The notes: generated by a model from the letters alone, not told the origin. A stretch of 64,000 nt of DNA from Thaumasiovibrio subtropicus (GCF_019703835.1 NZ_AP023054.1:620001-684000); one strand, 5' to 3'. Numbered from the stretch's first letter, positions 10,607 to 23,469 are shown. Translations and numbers: made by a program.

Positions 10607-12823
10607 ATGGTCGCGATACGCGGTGCACATTTAACGGAAAATCGCGCATTTGAGTTGGCGCAATGGGCTGAGAGTCTGCAACAAGATAAGCAGACCAAGA
10701 AAAGAATTATTGCCACTTACCAGCTGTGTGAGCAGCAGGTAGAGGGGTCTGACTATGCGCCATTAGTTTTATGGCGTGGTCGAGAAATGGTTGAGATTCT
10801 GGTGACCTTGAATATGGACGCCAGCACGTTGATCTCAGCCTTGTTATTCCCGATTGTAGAGATGGGCCTCTATAGTCACGAAGCCCTGCATGATAACCAC
10901 TCCAAGGTTATCGTTGAGATGGTCGAAGGCGTGGAGCAGATGGCGGCAATTGGCCATCTAAGTGCCGCGACAGGCGATACGGCGACCTCATTGCAAGTCG
11001 ATAATATTCGTCGCATGCTGCTTTCAATGGTGGAAGATTTCCGCTGTGTGGTTATCAAGCTCGCAGAGCGTATTTGCCATCTACGCGAAGTGAAAGATGA
11101 GCCCGATGCTATTCGCCGTAATGTGGCAAAAGAGTGTGCGAACATCTACGCGCCTCTCGCCAACCGGTTAGGTATTGGTCAGCTCAAATGGGAAATTGAA
11201 GATTACGCGTTCCGCTACCAACACCCCGATATTTACAAACAAATAGCCAAGCAACTGTCTGAGCGCCGTATTGATCGCGAGCAGTATATTGAAGAGTTTG
11301 TGAGCGATCTTGCCGTATCCATGAAACAGTCCAATATTGGTGCGGAAGTGCAAGGGCGGCCGAAGCACATATACAGTATTTGGCGCAAGATGAAGAAAAA
11401 GAACCTTGCGTTTGATGAGCTGTTTGATGTGCGAGCGGTGCGTATTGTTGCGGATGAGATTCAAGATTGCTACGCCGCATTAGGCATAGTGCACACCAAG
11501 TATCGTCATCTTCCCAAAGAGTTTGATGATTATGTTGCTAACCCAAAGCCAAACGGATACCAGTCTATCCACACAGTGGTTTTGGGGCCGAATGGTAAAA
11601 CGGTCGAGATTCAGATTCGCACCAAGGCAATGCATGAAGAGTCAGAGCTTGGCGTCGCTGCGCACTGGAAGTACAAAGAAGGGGGTAGCGGTAAAGGTTC
11701 AGCCTACGACGAAAAGATCACTTGGTTACGTAAGCTACTAGCGTGGCAAGAAGAGATGTCTGATTCTGGTGATATGCTTGAAGAGCTTCGGAGTCAGGTG
11801 TTTGATGATCGCGTCTATGCCTTTACACCAAAGGGGGATGTTGTCGATCTACCCGCCGATGCCACACCACTCGATTTTGCCTATCACATTCACTCTGAAG
11901 TGGGTCACCGTTGCATTGGCGCAAAAGTTGAGGGCCGTATTGTCCCGTTCACTTATAAGCTGCAAATGGGCGATCAAGTTGAAATCATCACTCAGAAAGA
12001 GCCGAACCCCTCTCGCGATTGGCTGAATCCAAGTTTAGGGTTTGTGACCTCCAGTCGAGCGCGTGCCAAAGTACACGCTTGGTTCCGTAAGCAAGATCGC
12101 GATAAGAACATCGCCGCGGGGAAAGAGATCCTTGACATTGAGCTAGTTAAAATCAATGCCACATTAAAAGACGCAGAAGAGTATGCGTTAAAACGCTTCA
12201 ATGTGAACAGCACTGATGAACTGTTTGCTGGCTTAGGAAGTGGCGATCTACGCATCAATCAGGTTGTTAATCATATCAATGCCTTGGTTAATAAGCCGAC
12301 GGCAGAGGAAGAAGATCAGCAACTGCTCGAAAAACTCACTGAAAGTGGCACTACGACCTCGACCCAAAAGCCGAGTCGAGATGCCATTGTGGTGGAGGGT
12401 GTCGATAACTTAATGACACATCTCGCACGTTGTTGTCAGCCGATACCCGGTGATGATATTTGTGGTTTTGTCACCCAAGGGCGCGGTATCTCTGTGCACC
12501 GAAGCGATTGTGAACAACTCGAAGAGCTACGCATCCACGCCCCTGAGCGCATTATTGACGTGGTCTGGGGTAACTTCAGCGGCCGATATAAGATCACCGT
12601 ACGTGTGCTAGCGAATGAACGCAGTGGTCTGTTAAAAGATCTGACAACCACACTCGCCAACGAAAAGATCACGGTCAGTGGTATGAAGAGCCGCTTCGAT
12701 AACAAGAAGCAGTTGGCCGTGATGGACTTTGAGATTGAGCTCGAAGACTTAGACACCCTTGGTCGTGTGTTGAAGCGTATTGAGTCATTGCGCGATGTTG
12801 CTCAAGCGCGCAGGTTACATTAA
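10607..12823 (+). CDS. relA: GTP pyrophosphokinase RelA, (p)ppGpp synthetase I
   Basis: A 738-residue ribosome-associated alarmone synthetase. The N-terminal HD-like domain (residues about 30-190) lacks an intact HD pair, as in monofunctional RelA. The synthetase core has VYGRPKHIYSIW-type sequence (here VQGRPKHIYSIW), FDVRAVRIV and YVANPKPNGYQSIHT. TGS (about 405-465), a zinc-finger-like segment (LARCCQPIPGDDICG) and a C-terminal ACT domain follow. It makes pppGpp/ppGpp from ATP and GTP/GDP when uncharged tRNA enters the A site. It is followed by a terminator before mazG. GC-rich discriminators at the pyrG and tRNA promoters nearby are plausible targets of the response. Confidence 0.97.
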   Translation: MVAIRGAHLTENRAFELAQWAESLQQDKQTKKRIIATYQLCEQQVEGSDYAPLVLWRGREMVEILVTLNMDASTLISALLFPIVEMGLYSHEALHDNHSKVIVEMVEGVEQMAAIGHLSAATGDTATSLQVDNIRRMLLSMVEDFRCVVIKLAERICHLREVKDEPDAIRRNVAKECANIYAPLANRLGIGQLKWEIEDYAFRYQHPDIYKQIAKQLSERRIDREQYIEEFVSDLAVSMKQSNIGAEVQGRPKHIYSIWRKMKKKNLAFDELFDVRAVRIVADEIQDCYAALGIVHTKYRHLPKEFDDYVANPKPNGYQSIHTVVLGPNGKTVEIQIRTKAMHEESELGVAAHWKYKEGGSGKGSAYDEKITWLRKLLAWQEEMSDSGDMLEELRSQVFDDRVYAFTPKGDVVDLPADATPLDFAYHIHSEVGHRCIGAKVEGRIVPFTYKLQMGDQVEIITQKEPNPSRDWLNPSLGFVTSSRARAKVHAWFRKQDRDKNIAAGKEILDIELVKINATLKDAEEYALKRFNVNSTDELFAGLGSGDLRINQVVNHINALVNKPTAEEEDQQLLEKLTESGTTTSTQKPSRDAIVVEGVDNLMTHLARCCQPIPGDDICGFVTQGRGISVHRSDCEQLEELRIHAPERIIDVVWGNFSGRYKITVRVLANERSGLLKDLTTTLANEKITVSGMKSRFDNKKQLAVMDFEIELEDLDTLGRVLKRIESLRDVAQARRLH

Positions 12824-12868
12824 AGGGGCAATTGAGTTCGTTACTGCGTAGTAAAATAGTAGGATAGC

Positions 12869-12910
12869 AACGGGAGGTAGCTCGACATTAGAGCCGCTTC
12901 CCGTTTTATT
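12869..12910 (+). terminator. Intrinsic terminator between relA and mazG
   Basis: A long imperfect stem (ACGGGAGGTAGCTC against GAGCCGCTTCCCGT, with G-U pairs) closes a 7-base loop and is followed by TTTTATT. mazG begins 20 bases later, so its transcription may come from partial read-through or an internal start. Confidence 0.8.
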
Positions 12911-12929
12911 ATGAGTAAAGGTAAGCACC

Positions 12930-13733
12930 ATGTCTGTAAAACCGATTGATGAACTACTGGCAATCATGGTCAAACTGCGCGACCCAAATGGCGGATGTCC
13001 TTGGGATTTAAAGCAGCGTTTTGACACCATTGTGCCGCACACCATTGAAGAGGTGTATGAAGTGGCTGACGCGATAGAGCGACAGGATTGGCAAGAGCTT
13101 CGTGAAGAGCTGGGGGATTTGCTGTTCCAGATTATTTTTTACAGTCAACTGGCGAAAGAAGATGATCTGTTTAGCTTTGAAGATGTGGTCACCGATCTAA
13201 ATGACAAACTAGTACGTCGTCATCCGCATGTGTTTGCAGACAGAGAACTCGCTGATGAGTCAGCACTCAATGCAAGTTGGGAGCAAGAAAAAGCGGCTGA
13301 GCGAGAAGAGAAAGGGCAGCAGAGCGTGTTGGATAACATTCCCAATGCGTTTCCGGCATTGATCCGCGCCGACAAAATTCAAAAGCGCGTAGCAAGGCAT
13401 GGCTTTGACTGGGATAGCTTCGGGCCTGTGGTCGATAAGGTGCATGAAGAGATCGATGAAGTGATGGCGGAAGTCATGCAAGTGTCACCTGATGCAGACA
13501 GAATAGAAGATGAAGTGGGTGACTTACTGTTTGCTGCAGCAAATTTAGCTCGTCATGCAGGAGTGAAACCTGAAATGGCACTTGCTCGTGCAAATAAGAA
13601 GTTTGAACGTCGCTTTCGCCAAGTGGAAAAAAATGTGCTAGAACAAGGTAAGCGCTTGGATGAGTGTGACCTAGAAACCCTAGAGGCGCACTGGCAAGCG
13701 GTGAAAAAGCGTGAAAAAAACAACGCATCATAA
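12930..13733 (+). CDS. mazG: Nucleoside triphosphate pyrophosphohydrolase MazG
   Basis: A 267-residue all-alpha NTP pyrophosphatase (E. coli 263). It contains two MazG repeats: the first with GGCPWDLKQ and the EExxE-type metal motif EELREELGDLLF near residue 60, the second with EVMAEV and EDEVGDLLFAAANLARH near residues 175-200. It hydrolyses NTPs to NMP and pyrophosphate. In E. coli it lowers ppGpp levels and is encoded beside relA, as it is here. Confidence 0.95.
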   Translation: MSVKPIDELLAIMVKLRDPNGGCPWDLKQRFDTIVPHTIEEVYEVADAIERQDWQELREELGDLLFQIIFYSQLAKEDDLFSFEDVVTDLNDKLVRRHPHVFADRELADESALNASWEQEKAAEREEKGQQSVLDNIPNAFPALIRADKIQKRVARHGFDWDSFGPVVDKVHEEIDEVMAEVMQVSPDADRIEDEVGDLLFAAANLARHAGVKPEMALARANKKFERRFRQVEKNVLEQGKRLDECDLETLEAHWQAVKKREKNNAS

Positions 13734-13811
13734 TGTAACAACGCACTCGATTGCGTGACGGCTATTGATTTGAGACAAGAAAAATCGCCGATGAGTGTGA
13801 TACTTTTCACG

Positions 13812-13840
13812 TTGTGGCAATAAAGTGGCTCTGGTATAGT
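13812..13840 (+). promoter_or_regulatory. Likely sigma-70 promoter of pyrG
   Basis: TTGTGG (13812-13817) and TATAGT (13835-13840) are separated by exactly 17 bases, followed by the GC-rich discriminator AGCGTCCCG typical of stringently controlled promoters. The start codon is 54 bases downstream. This is pattern recognition only. Confidence 0.6.
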
Positions 13841-13842
13841 AG

Positions 13843-16913
<3,071 letters not shown>

Positions 16914-16937
16914 TTCTTAAGCTGACCTGATATATGT

Positions 16938-16966
16938 AAAAACCTCGCTTCGGCGGGGTTTTTTTA
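16938..16966 (+). terminator. Intrinsic terminator of eno
   Basis: AACCTCGC-TTCG-GCGGGGTT followed by seven T residues, 25 bases after the eno stop. The same hairpin recurs twice downstream in the tandem copies. Confidence 0.92.
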
Positions 16967-16996
16967 TGCTTGTCAGTTTGGTTTACGGCAAGAGCG

Positions 16997-17172
16997 ATGA
17001 GCCGTTCTGACCGTGTTGTTGCCATGCCTTGTTAGGGCAACCAGCTAATCCGTATCGAGGAAGCGCTAGGTGAGAAAGCACCTTACAACGGTCTTAAAGA
17101 AGTAAAAGGCCAAGCTTAATTTTTAAGCTGACCTGATTCATTGTAAAAACCTCGCTTAGGTGGGGTTTTTTT
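16997..17172 (+). repeat. Tandem copy 1 of the eno 3' end plus terminator
   Basis: From ATGAGCCG onward this matches eno from base 16803. The exception is an internal eight-base stretch (GCTAAGTA in eno) replaced by about 20 bases that include a TAG stop and a small inverted repeat (GTTGCC 17018-17023 / GGCAAC 17036-17041). After that the remaining coding tail (CAACCAGC through the eno stop) is identical to eno. It ends in its own terminator (17146-17172, AACCTCGC/GTGGGGTT, then T7). It cannot encode enolase. It is best described as a structured, terminator-bearing eno-tail duplication. Confidence 0.9.
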
Positions 17173-17203
17173 ATGCTTGTCAATTTGGTTTACGGCAAGA
17201 GCG

Positions 17204-17379
17204 ATGAGCCGTCCTGACCGTGTTGCTGCCATGCCTTGTTAGGGCAACCAGCTAATCCGTATCGAGGAAGCGCTAGGTGAGAAAGCACCTTACAACGGTC
17301 TTAAAGAAGTAAAAGGCCAAGCTTAATTCTTAAGCTGACCTGATATATGTAAAAAACCTCGTTTCGGCGAGGTTTTTTT
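17204..17379 (+). repeat. Tandem copy 2 of the eno 3' end plus terminator
   Basis: This second downstream copy starts 207 bases after the first. It shares the same replaced segment (GCCATGCCTTGTTAGGGC) and the same eno tail without change, and ends in a terminator (17351-17379, AACCTCG/CGAGGTT with T7). The spacer before it (TTGTCA-TTTGGTTTACGGCAAGAGCG type) is shared with copy 1, so the unit duplicated as a block. Between 16914 and the ftsB start at 17480 I see no protein gene other than these copies and a short leader. Confidence 0.9.
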
Positions 17380-17479
17380 ATGCCAGTAAGAAAAGAGCGC
17401 TTTTCCTGTTGGGATAGCTGGTCTATTGGCTGCGTTTATGGGATTATTCAGCCAAATCACATCGGTGCTGAAGGCTAAC

Positions 17480-17758
17480 ATGCGATTACTAACCCTCTCG
17501 CTACTTATTGTTCTTGCTGGTTTACAGTGGACGCTCTGGTACGGCAAAAATGGTCTGTTTGACTATTTTGAGATCCGTGATTACGTCATTGCGCAGCAAG
17601 AGACAAATCATGAGCTGTCACTGCGTAATGAGCAAATGTATGCAGAAATTGCCGACCTGAATCGCGGTGTTGATGCAATTGAAGAGCGTGCCCGAAATGA
17701 GTTGGGCATGATCAAAAAGGGTGAAACCTTTTTCCGTATTATCGACACTGATCAATAA
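17480..17758 (+). CDS. ftsB: Cell division protein FtsB
   Basis: A 92-residue bitopic inner-membrane protein of the FtsQLB divisome subcomplex. A short cytoplasmic start is followed by one membrane helix (about residues 3-20, [14 protein letters not shown]) and a [10 protein letters not shown] segment. A periplasmic coiled coil ends in [17 protein letters not shown], the family signature. I chose the ATG at 17480 because AAGG lies just upstream and the protein then has the family length. An in-frame TTG at 17426 would add 18 residues before the membrane helix. It is first in the ftsB-ispD-ispF-truD-surE-pcm run. Confidence 0.93.
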   Translation: MRLLTLSLLIVLAGLQWTLWYGKNGLFDYFEIRDYVIAQQETNHELSLRNEQMYAEIADLNRGVDAIEERARNELGMIKKGETFFRIIDTDQ

Positions 17759-17779
17759 CCAAAGTCACTGGATTGAGTT

Positions 17780-18481
17780 TTGACGTTGAAATCCCCGCAA
17801 ATAGTTGCTGTGGTTCCCGCTGCTGGAGTGGGAAAACGCATGGCAGCTGACCGTCCTAAGCAATACCTAGAGCTAAATGATAAGACAATTATCGAACACA
17901 CCATTTCTTTGCTGCTATCTCACTCGGCTATTTCAAAAGTCGTCGTGGCGACGAGCGCGGATGACCCCTACTTTCCTTTACTAACGATTGCGTCAGATAA
18001 ACGAGTGATGCGCGTTGATGGTGGCGCTGAGCGTGTTGACTCTGTAGTCGCCGGATTAGAAGGTATCACGGATGAGTGGGTGATGGTGCATGATGCGGCG
18101 AGACCTTGTGTCACGTTATCGGACATTGATGCCTTGATAGAGGTTGCGATTCAATCAGATGCTGGAGCCATTCTCGCGATGCCAGTGCGCGATACAATGA
18201 AGCGAGTGGGTGAGTCTAGCGGTATAACGCACACAGTTTGTCGTGAGGCATTATGGCATGCGCTTACGCCCCAGATGTTTAGAACAGAACAATTAAAAAC
18301 AGCATTGGCTGAAGCGATAGCAGGCGGTGCAACAATCACTGATGAAGCATCAGCTTTGGAGTTTTGTGGGCTGACACCGCGGGTTGTCTCTGGGAGGAGC
18401 GACAATATTAAAGTGACACGCCCAGAAGACCTCGCGCTAGCAAACTTTTATTTAACTCAACGAGAAAAGGAGTCGTCATGA
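17780..18481 (+). CDS. ispD: 2-C-methyl-D-erythritol 4-phosphate cytidylyltransferase
   Basis: A 233-residue enzyme of the MEP isoprenoid pathway, transferring CMP from CTP to methylerythritol phosphate. The nucleotide-binding signature [20 protein letters not shown] is at residues 11-30, VHDAARPCV in the middle and the [14 protein letters not shown] motif at the C-terminus. No ATG precedes the signature in frame: the start is a TTG at 17780 or 17786, so the exact N-terminus is uncertain. The stop overlaps the ispF start by four bases. Confidence 0.95.
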   Translation: MTLKSPQIVAVVPAAGVGKRMAADRPKQYLELNDKTIIEHTISLLLSHSAISKVVVATSADDPYFPLLTIASDKRVMRVDGGAERVDSVVAGLEGITDEWVMVHDAARPCVTLSDIDALIEVAIQSDAGAILAMPVRDTMKRVGESSGITHTVCREALWHALTPQMFRTEQLKTALAEAIAGGATITDEASALEFCGLTPRVVSGRSDNIKVTRPEDLALANFYLTQREKESS

Positions 18482-18957
18482 TTCGTATTGGCCATGGATT
18501 TGATGTACACAAGTTTGGTGGTGAAGGCCCTGTTATCATTGGCGGTGTTCATATTCCTTATGAATTTGGATTGGTCGCGCATTCTGACGGCGATGTAGCG
18601 CTGCATGCGGTATCCGATGCATTACTTGGTTCGATAGCGGCTGGGGATATTGGTCGGCACTTCCCGGATACAGATGATAAGTGGAAAGGGGCGGATAGCC
18701 GAGCTTTGCTAAGAGATGTCTATCGCCGCGTAAAAGAAGCGGGCTATGTGCTAGGTAACCTCGATGTCACCATTATGGCGCAAGCACCGAAGATGGCGCC
18801 ACATATTGACGCAATGTGCCAAACTATTGCAGCAGATTTAGAAACTGATGTAACTAATATTAATGTTAAAGCCACGACTACAGAGCGTTTGGGCTTTACC
18901 GGTCGCAAAGAAGGCATAGCTTGCGAAGCGGTAGTACTAATCACCAAGGCGGAATAA
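18478..18957 (+). CDS. ispF: 2-C-methyl-D-erythritol 2,4-cyclodiphosphate synthase
   Basis: A 159-residue trimeric zinc enzyme making the cyclic diphosphate intermediate of the MEP pathway. The N-terminal metal-binding GHGFDVHKF (Asp8/His10 type) and the [18 protein letters not shown] signature (residues 34-51) are present, as is the C-terminal [11 protein letters not shown]. It overlaps ispD by ATGA, and its stop shares a base with the truD start. Two consecutive pathway steps are thus translationally coupled. Confidence 0.97.
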   Translation: MIRIGHGFDVHKFGGEGPVIIGGVHIPYEFGLVAHSDGDVALHAVSDALLGSIAAGDIGRHFPDTDDKWKGADSRALLRDVYRRVKEAGYVLGNLDVTIMAQAPKMAPHIDAMCQTIAADLETDVTNINVKATTTERLGFTGRKEGIACEAVVLITKAE

Positions 18958-19988
18958 TGAGTGAACTGATGAACAGCTTGGCATACGGCTACGGCCAACC
19001 TCTCACAACAGGACGATTAAAAGTTGAACCAGAACACTTTGTTGTGAAAGAGGTGCTAGGCTTTGAGTTTGCAGGCCAAGGTGAACACTTTATGGTGCAG
19101 ATCCGCAAGCGAGGCGAAAACACAAAGTATGTTGTCAATGAGTTGGCAAAGGCATGTGGCGTGAAGTCTCGCGATGTGAGTTGGGCTGGATTGAAGGACA
19201 GACATGCAGTGACTGAGCAATGGCTCAGTGTTCACTTACCGGGTAAAGAAGATCCTTGTCTCGAAGAGTTTGTCGCCACACATCCGGGTGTTGAAGTTCT
19301 GGCTACAGCTCGGCACGATAAAAAACTGCGTCCGGGCGATCTCTCCGCGAATCAATTTGAAATCGTAGTGACTGAGCTTAATGCTGAAACTGAGTTAGAG
19401 CAAAAGTTGCAGCAGATTGCGATGCATGGCGTACCAAATTACTTTGGTGAACAACGCTTTGGCCGTGAGGGAAACAACTTAGTTTCAGCAAGAGCCTGGG
19501 GCAATGATGAGTTTCGTGTTCGGGATAAGAGCAAGCGCAGCTTCTACCTGTCGGCTGCGCGTAGTTGGATTTTCAATTTACTGCTGTCTCATCGTCTGAC
19601 TCAGTCGACAGCCTCAAGCGTGTCGGTAGGCGATATCCTCGCTTATCAGGATGGCCGAGAGGTGTTGGTTGAATCTTTATCAAGTCAAGCAGACGTTGAC
19701 GCGGGTCTGGCTGGGATTACAGGCCCTCTAACGGGTGATAATGCGTTTCCTACAGCGGGTGATGTCGCGGTGTTGGAAAACCAAATAGCAGAGCAGGAGC
19801 CTTTGTTATTGAAAGTTATTCGTGACAATCGTATGCGTCATGATCGCCGCCCGTTAATGTTGAAACCAGAAGCTATGCGCTGGGAGCGCGATGGTGATCG
19901 ATTGACGATCGCATTTACATTAGCTGCGGGAAGTTTCGCGACGGCAGTCATGCGCGAACTTATCGTCCAAGGTGATATCGACGGTTAA
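18957..19988 (+). CDS. truD: tRNA pseudouridine(13) synthase TruD
   Basis: A 343-residue pseudouridine synthase acting on U13 of tRNA-Glu. The catalytic-region motif [15 protein letters not shown] carries the conserved aspartate; [11 protein letters not shown] and the C-terminal [13 protein letters not shown] are also family hallmarks. I chose the ATG at 18957, which overlaps the ispF stop (TAATG) and has AAGGCGGA just upstream; an in-frame upstream start at 18921 would lie inside ispF. The gene ends two bases before the surE start. Confidence 0.96.
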   Translation: MSELMNSLAYGYGQPLTTGRLKVEPEHFVVKEVLGFEFAGQGEHFMVQIRKRGENTKYVVNELAKACGVKSRDVSWAGLKDRHAVTEQWLSVHLPGKEDPCLEEFVATHPGVEVLATARHDKKLRPGDLSANQFEIVVTELNAETELEQKLQQIAMHGVPNYFGEQRFGREGNNLVSARAWGNDEFRVRDKSKRSFYLSAARSWIFNLLLSHRLTQSTASSVSVGDILAYQDGREVLVESLSSQADVDAGLAGITGPLTGDNAFPTAGDVAVLENQIAEQEPLLLKVIRDNRMRHDRRPLMLKPEAMRWERDGDRLTIAFTLAAGSFATAVMRELIVQGDIDG

Positions 19989-19989
19989 T

Positions 19990-20727
19990 ATGCGTATTCT
20001 AATTAGTAATGATGATGGTGTTTGGGCCGAAGGTATTAATGTCTTAGCAGAGGTACTGAGTGACATAGGCGATATCTATATTGTCGCTCCAGATCGCAAT
20101 CGTAGTGGCGCATCCAACTCTTTGACACTGGACACCCCTTTACGGTTACATACACACCAAGAGAAACGAGTGTCTGTACAAGGTACGCCAACAGATTGTG
20201 TGCACCTCGCCTTGAATGCATTGCTCGACTTTAAACCCGACCTTGTGATCGCGGGTATTAATCATGGCGCTAACTTAGGCGATGACGTGCTGTACTCAGG
20301 TACTGTTGCGGCGGCGACAGAGGGGCACTTTCTTGATGTGCCTTCAATGGCGATTTCTTTGGTTGGTAAAACACACTTTGACACCGCTGCTCGTGTGGCT
20401 AAAGAGGTCATTGAGCGTATGATGAACTCCCCCGTCCCTGATCAACGATTGTTAAACATTAATGTACCTGACTGTGAATATGATGCGTTAAAGGGTTGGC
20501 AAATTACTCGTTTGGGTGCTCGTCATCGTGCCGAAGCCATGATTCAAGACACTGACCCTCGAGGTCACGAAATTTACTGGCTGGGCCCTCCAGGACCTTG
20601 TCAGGATGCAGGGCCAGGCACAGACTTTTACGCGGTTGAGCACCAATATGTCTCAATTACGCCATTACAAGTCGATCTAACCGCCCACAATTCAATGCAA
20701 GCTGTCGAACAGTGGTTACAGAAATAA
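19990..20727 (+). CDS. surE: 5'/3'-nucleotidase SurE
   Basis: A 245-residue metal-dependent phosphatase acting on nucleoside monophosphates, linked to stationary-phase survival. The family start [10 protein letters not shown] (with the metal-binding Asp-Asp pair), [12 protein letters not shown], the asparagine in [20 protein letters not shown], and SMAISL are visible. I chose ATG 19990 because SurE proteins begin MRIL-SNDDG; an in-frame GTG at 19972 lies inside truD. It is followed by pcm, the usual surE-pcm-nlpD-rpoS order. Confidence 0.96.
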   Translation: MRILISNDDGVWAEGINVLAEVLSDIGDIYIVAPDRNRSGASNSLTLDTPLRLHTHQEKRVSVQGTPTDCVHLALNALLDFKPDLVIAGINHGANLGDDVLYSGTVAAATEGHFLDVPSMAISLVGKTHFDTAARVAKEVIERMMNSPVPDQRLLNINVPDCEYDALKGWQITRLGARHRAEAMIQDTDPRGHEIYWLGPPGPCQDAGPGTDFYAVEHQYVSITPLQVDLTAHNSMQAVEQWLQK

Positions 20728-20746
20728 CAAAAGGGAGAAGGCTACG

Positions 20747-21367
20747 TTGAGTGATAGAAATCACCTATACACAACGTTGAGCTCACTAGGTGTCGCGAAT
20801 GCAAAGATACTCGAAGCGATGGCGACGCTGCCGCGAGAGCACTTTATCGATGAAGCGATGGCTCACAAGGCATATGAAAATAACGCCTTACCGATAGGCT
20901 GTGGACAAACCATATCTCAACCATATATTGTGGCGAAAATGACAGAGTTGCTGGCGTTAGATTACAAGAGCCGTGTACTTGAAATTGGTACTGGTTCTGG
21001 CTTTCAAACGGCGGTATTGGCTCAGTTAGTGGAGCATGTCTATTCCGTTGAACGCATTAAAGCGTTACAGTGGCAAGCAAAGCGCCGATTTAAGCAACTA
21101 GATCTGCATAATATCTCGACAAAACATGCAGATGGATGGCAAGGTTGGCATAATAAAGGCCCGTTTGACGCGATTATCGTCACAGCTGCTGCTATAGGTA
21201 CGCCGCAAGCGCTGTTAGAGCAACTTGCGGATGGCGGTAGATTGGTCATTCCCGTAGGTGACGATCAGCAAGTGCTGAAACGGATTATTCGTCAGGGCGA
21301 TAATTTTATCAGTGAGGATATCGAAGCAGTTAACTTTGTGCCGCTGGTGGCCGGAGAAACTGTTTGA
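20747..21367 (+). CDS. pcm: Protein-L-isoaspartate O-methyltransferase
   Basis: A 206-residue SAM-dependent enzyme that methylates L-isoaspartyl residues in aged proteins. [24 protein letters not shown] and the SAM-binding [16 protein letters not shown] are in the expected order. The start is a TTG (20747) supported by a strong ribosome-binding site GGGAGAAGG six bases upstream; no in-frame ATG fits. It lies in the stationary-phase survival cluster with surE, nlpD and rpoS. Confidence 0.96.
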   Translation: MSDRNHLYTTLSSLGVANAKILEAMATLPREHFIDEAMAHKAYENNALPIGCGQTISQPYIVAKMTELLALDYKSRVLEIGTGSGFQTAVLAQLVEHVYSVERIKALQWQAKRRFKQLDLHNISTKHADGWQGWHNKGPFDAIIVTAAAIGTPQALLEQLADGGRLVIPVGDDQQVLKRIIRQGDNFISEDIEAVNFVPLVAGETV

Positions 21368-21374
21368 TTTAAAT

Positions 21375-22364
21375 ATGAGAGCGACAGGGAAGCGGCATAA
21401 TTACATCAAGCAGTTAGCAGCAGGGCTTTGTTTAAGCCTCATGGCTGGCTGTGCATATTACCCTCAGATATCGGAAAAACCGACTTCAAAAGATTACGAT
21501 GTGCTGGAAAGAGGCAGCTATCGTGGTAGTTTCTATGAAGTTGAAAAAGGCGATACGCTCTACTTTATTGCTTATATTACTGATAAAAGTGTCGATGAAC
21601 TAATCGCATACAATGGTTTAGAAGCGCCCTATATCATTCATCCAGGGCAAAAGCTTAAACTTTGGCGCCCGAAATACGTTGCGCCAGCCTATGGCCAATC
21701 GGCCGAAGCCGCACCAGTGGTGGCTGTCGCGGCAACGATTCCCTCAACAACCCCTTCAACAAGTGCGGTGTCTTCCAATCCTGCTGCAAATAGTGCAACA
21801 ACTGAACAGACAAAAGTTATACCTAGCGCACATAAAACCGACCCTAAAACAGTTGATCCTGTGAAACCGTCAGAGTACTCTCAACAGGAAAGTAAACAAA
21901 CTGTTACAAAAAACACTCCTCCGGCAACCGTGAAACCGACGGAAACACAGACGGCAAGTACACCGAGTCAAGCTAAGCCAACTGAGGCATCTGATAAAGT
22001 AACGAGCTGGTTGTGGCCAACGAAAGGAAGAGTAATAAGCAAATTTTCCAGTGCAACCAATGGCAATAAAGGCATAGATATTGCTGGACAGAGAGGTCAG
22101 CCTATCAATGCAACAGCCGCCGGTACGGTGGTTTACGCTGGAAATGCGCTACGCGGTTATGGAAATCTCATTATAGTGAAACACAATGATGATTTTCTAA
22201 GCGCATACGCCCACAACGATCAGCTTTTCGTCAAAGAAAACCAGACGGTTAAAGCAGGTCAAAAAATTGCAACTATGGGCAGTTCGGGGGCTCAAAGTGT
22301 GAAGCTGCATTTTGAGATCCGTTTTAAAGGTAAGTCGGTTGATCCGATGAAATACCTCAACTAG
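21375..22364 (+). CDS. nlpD: NlpD-type lipoprotein, murein hydrolase activator
   Basis: A 329-residue outer-membrane-type lipoprotein. The signal peptide ends in the lipobox LMAGC, then comes a LysM domain (YEVEKGDTLYFIAYITDKSV to PGQKLKLW). A long low-complexity Pro/Thr/Ser linker (about residues 110-205) leads to a C-terminal LytM/M23 domain (GNKGIDIAGQRGQPI to HFEIRFKGKSVDPMKYL). The zinc ligands of active M23 enzymes are not all present, as in NlpD, which activates the amidase AmiC for septum splitting. The start at 21375 gives a normal signal peptide. In E. coli the major rpoS promoter lies inside this gene. Confidence 0.94.
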   Translation: MRATGKRHNYIKQLAAGLCLSLMAGCAYYPQISEKPTSKDYDVLERGSYRGSFYEVEKGDTLYFIAYITDKSVDELIAYNGLEAPYIIHPGQKLKLWRPKYVAPAYGQSAEAAPVVAVAATIPSTTPSTSAVSSNPAANSATTEQTKVIPSAHKTDPKTVDPVKPSEYSQQESKQTVTKNTPPATVKPTETQTASTPSQAKPTEASDKVTSWLWPTKGRVISKFSSATNGNKGIDIAGQRGQPINATAAGTVVYAGNALRGYGNLIIVKHNDDFLSAYAHNDQLFVKENQTVKAGQKIATMGSSGAQSVKLHFEIRFKGKSVDPMKYLN

Positions 22365-22369
22365 GTCGT

Positions 22370-22394
22370 CATTACAGCTTGGTTCGCTGTAATG
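22370..22394 (+). promoter_or_regulatory. Perfect hairpin in the nlpD-rpoS gap
   Basis: CATTACAGC pairs perfectly with GCTGTAATG across the loop TTGGTTC, ending 30 bases before the rpoS ATG. No T run follows, so it is more likely a leader/stability element than a terminator. Confidence 0.6.
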
Positions 22395-22424
22395 TGTTGC
22401 TATTCGCCACACGGGAGGCGCGCT

Positions 22425-23423
22425 ATGACTAAAAGTAATACGCTACCGAAAGAAGAGATCTTTGAAGAAGAATCCCTCAACGATAACGATGATGTTGAAT
22501 TGCAAATGGAGCAAGATGCTCAGCTAGAGCAAGCAGCGGAAGATGCAGAAGAGCAAAACTTTGCTGCGACACAAAAAGCCCTTGATGCGACTCAACTTTA
22601 TCTGAGTGAAATCGGATTCTCACCTCTTTTAACCGCTCAAGAAGAAGTCCTATATGCTCGTCGCGCCCTTCGCGGTGATGAAGCTGCCCGTAAGCGAATG
22701 ATTGAAAGTAATCTCCGTTTAGTGGTGAAAATATCTCGCCGTTATAGTAATCGCGGTCTTGCTCTATTGGATTTGGTTGAAGAAGGCAATCTCGGCCTAA
22801 TTCGAGCCGTCGAGAAGTTCGATCCAGAAAGGGGATTCCGTTTCTCAACCTATGCGACTTGGTGGATTCGTCAAACAATTGAACGTGCCATCATGAATCA
22901 AACGCGGACAATCCGTTTGCCGATTCATGTCGTCAAAGAGCTGAACGTGTACTTGCGTACTGCACGAGAGCTAGCACAGAAGCTGGACCATGAGCCAACA
23001 GCTGAAGAAATCGCACAGAAACTTGATAAGCCTGTCGACGATGTTAACCGTATGCTGCGCCTGAACGAGCGCGTAGGCTCGGTTGATAATCCTATTGGTG
23101 GAGACAGCGAGAAAGCGTTATTGGATATCATCCCAGATGAGAAGAGTGGTGGCCCTGAAGGCTCGACTCAAGAAGATGATATGAAGCACTCAATTGTTGG
23201 GTGGTTGCAGGAGCTCAACCCTAAGCAGCGCGAAGTATTAGCACGTCGTTTTGGGTTACTTGGCTATGAAGCTTCTACACTTGAAGATGTCGGGCGCGAA
23301 ATTGGTTTAACACGTGAGCGTGTTCGTCAGATCCAAGTAGAAGGGCTACGTCGTTTGCGCGACATGCTGACGCACCAAGGGCTCAATATCGAGTCACTCT
23401 TTACCGCTGAAAACCTTCAGTAG
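22425..23423 (+). CDS. rpoS: RNA polymerase sigma factor RpoS (sigma-38)
   Basis: A 332-residue stationary-phase/general stress sigma factor. An acidic N-terminal region (residues 1-45, rich in Glu/Asp) precedes region 1.2 ([16 protein letters not shown]). Region 2 carries [17 protein letters not shown] and the -10 recognition helix [18 protein letters not shown]; region 3 and region 4 follow with [24 protein letters not shown]. The ATG at 22425 has GGGAGG upstream; an earlier in-frame start would extend into the leader hairpin. It lies after nlpD and converges with mutS. Confidence 0.97.
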   Translation: MTKSNTLPKEEIFEEESLNDNDDVELQMEQDAQLEQAAEDAEEQNFAATQKALDATQLYLSEIGFSPLLTAQEEVLYARRALRGDEAARKRMIESNLRLVVKISRRYSNRGLALLDLVEEGNLGLIRAVEKFDPERGFRFSTYATWWIRQTIERAIMNQTRTIRLPIHVVKELNVYLRTARELAQKLDHEPTAEEIAQKLDKPVDDVNRMLRLNERVGSVDNPIGGDSEKALLDIIPDEKSGGPEGSTQEDDMKHSIVGWLQELNPKQREVLARRFGLLGYEASTLEDVGREIGLTRERVRQIQVEGLRRLRDMLTHQGLNIESLFTAENLQ

Positions 23424-23441
23424 AAGGTGGTTTAGCGCATT

Positions 23442-23469
23442 AAAAAGGCACCGATGCGGTGCCTTTTTT
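23442..23469. terminator. Terminator between rpoS and mutS
   Basis: AAAAAGGCACCG-AT-GCGGTGCCTTTTTT hairpin with A and T flanks, between the converging rpoS and mutS genes. The symmetry would allow it to act in both directions. Confidence 0.9.
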
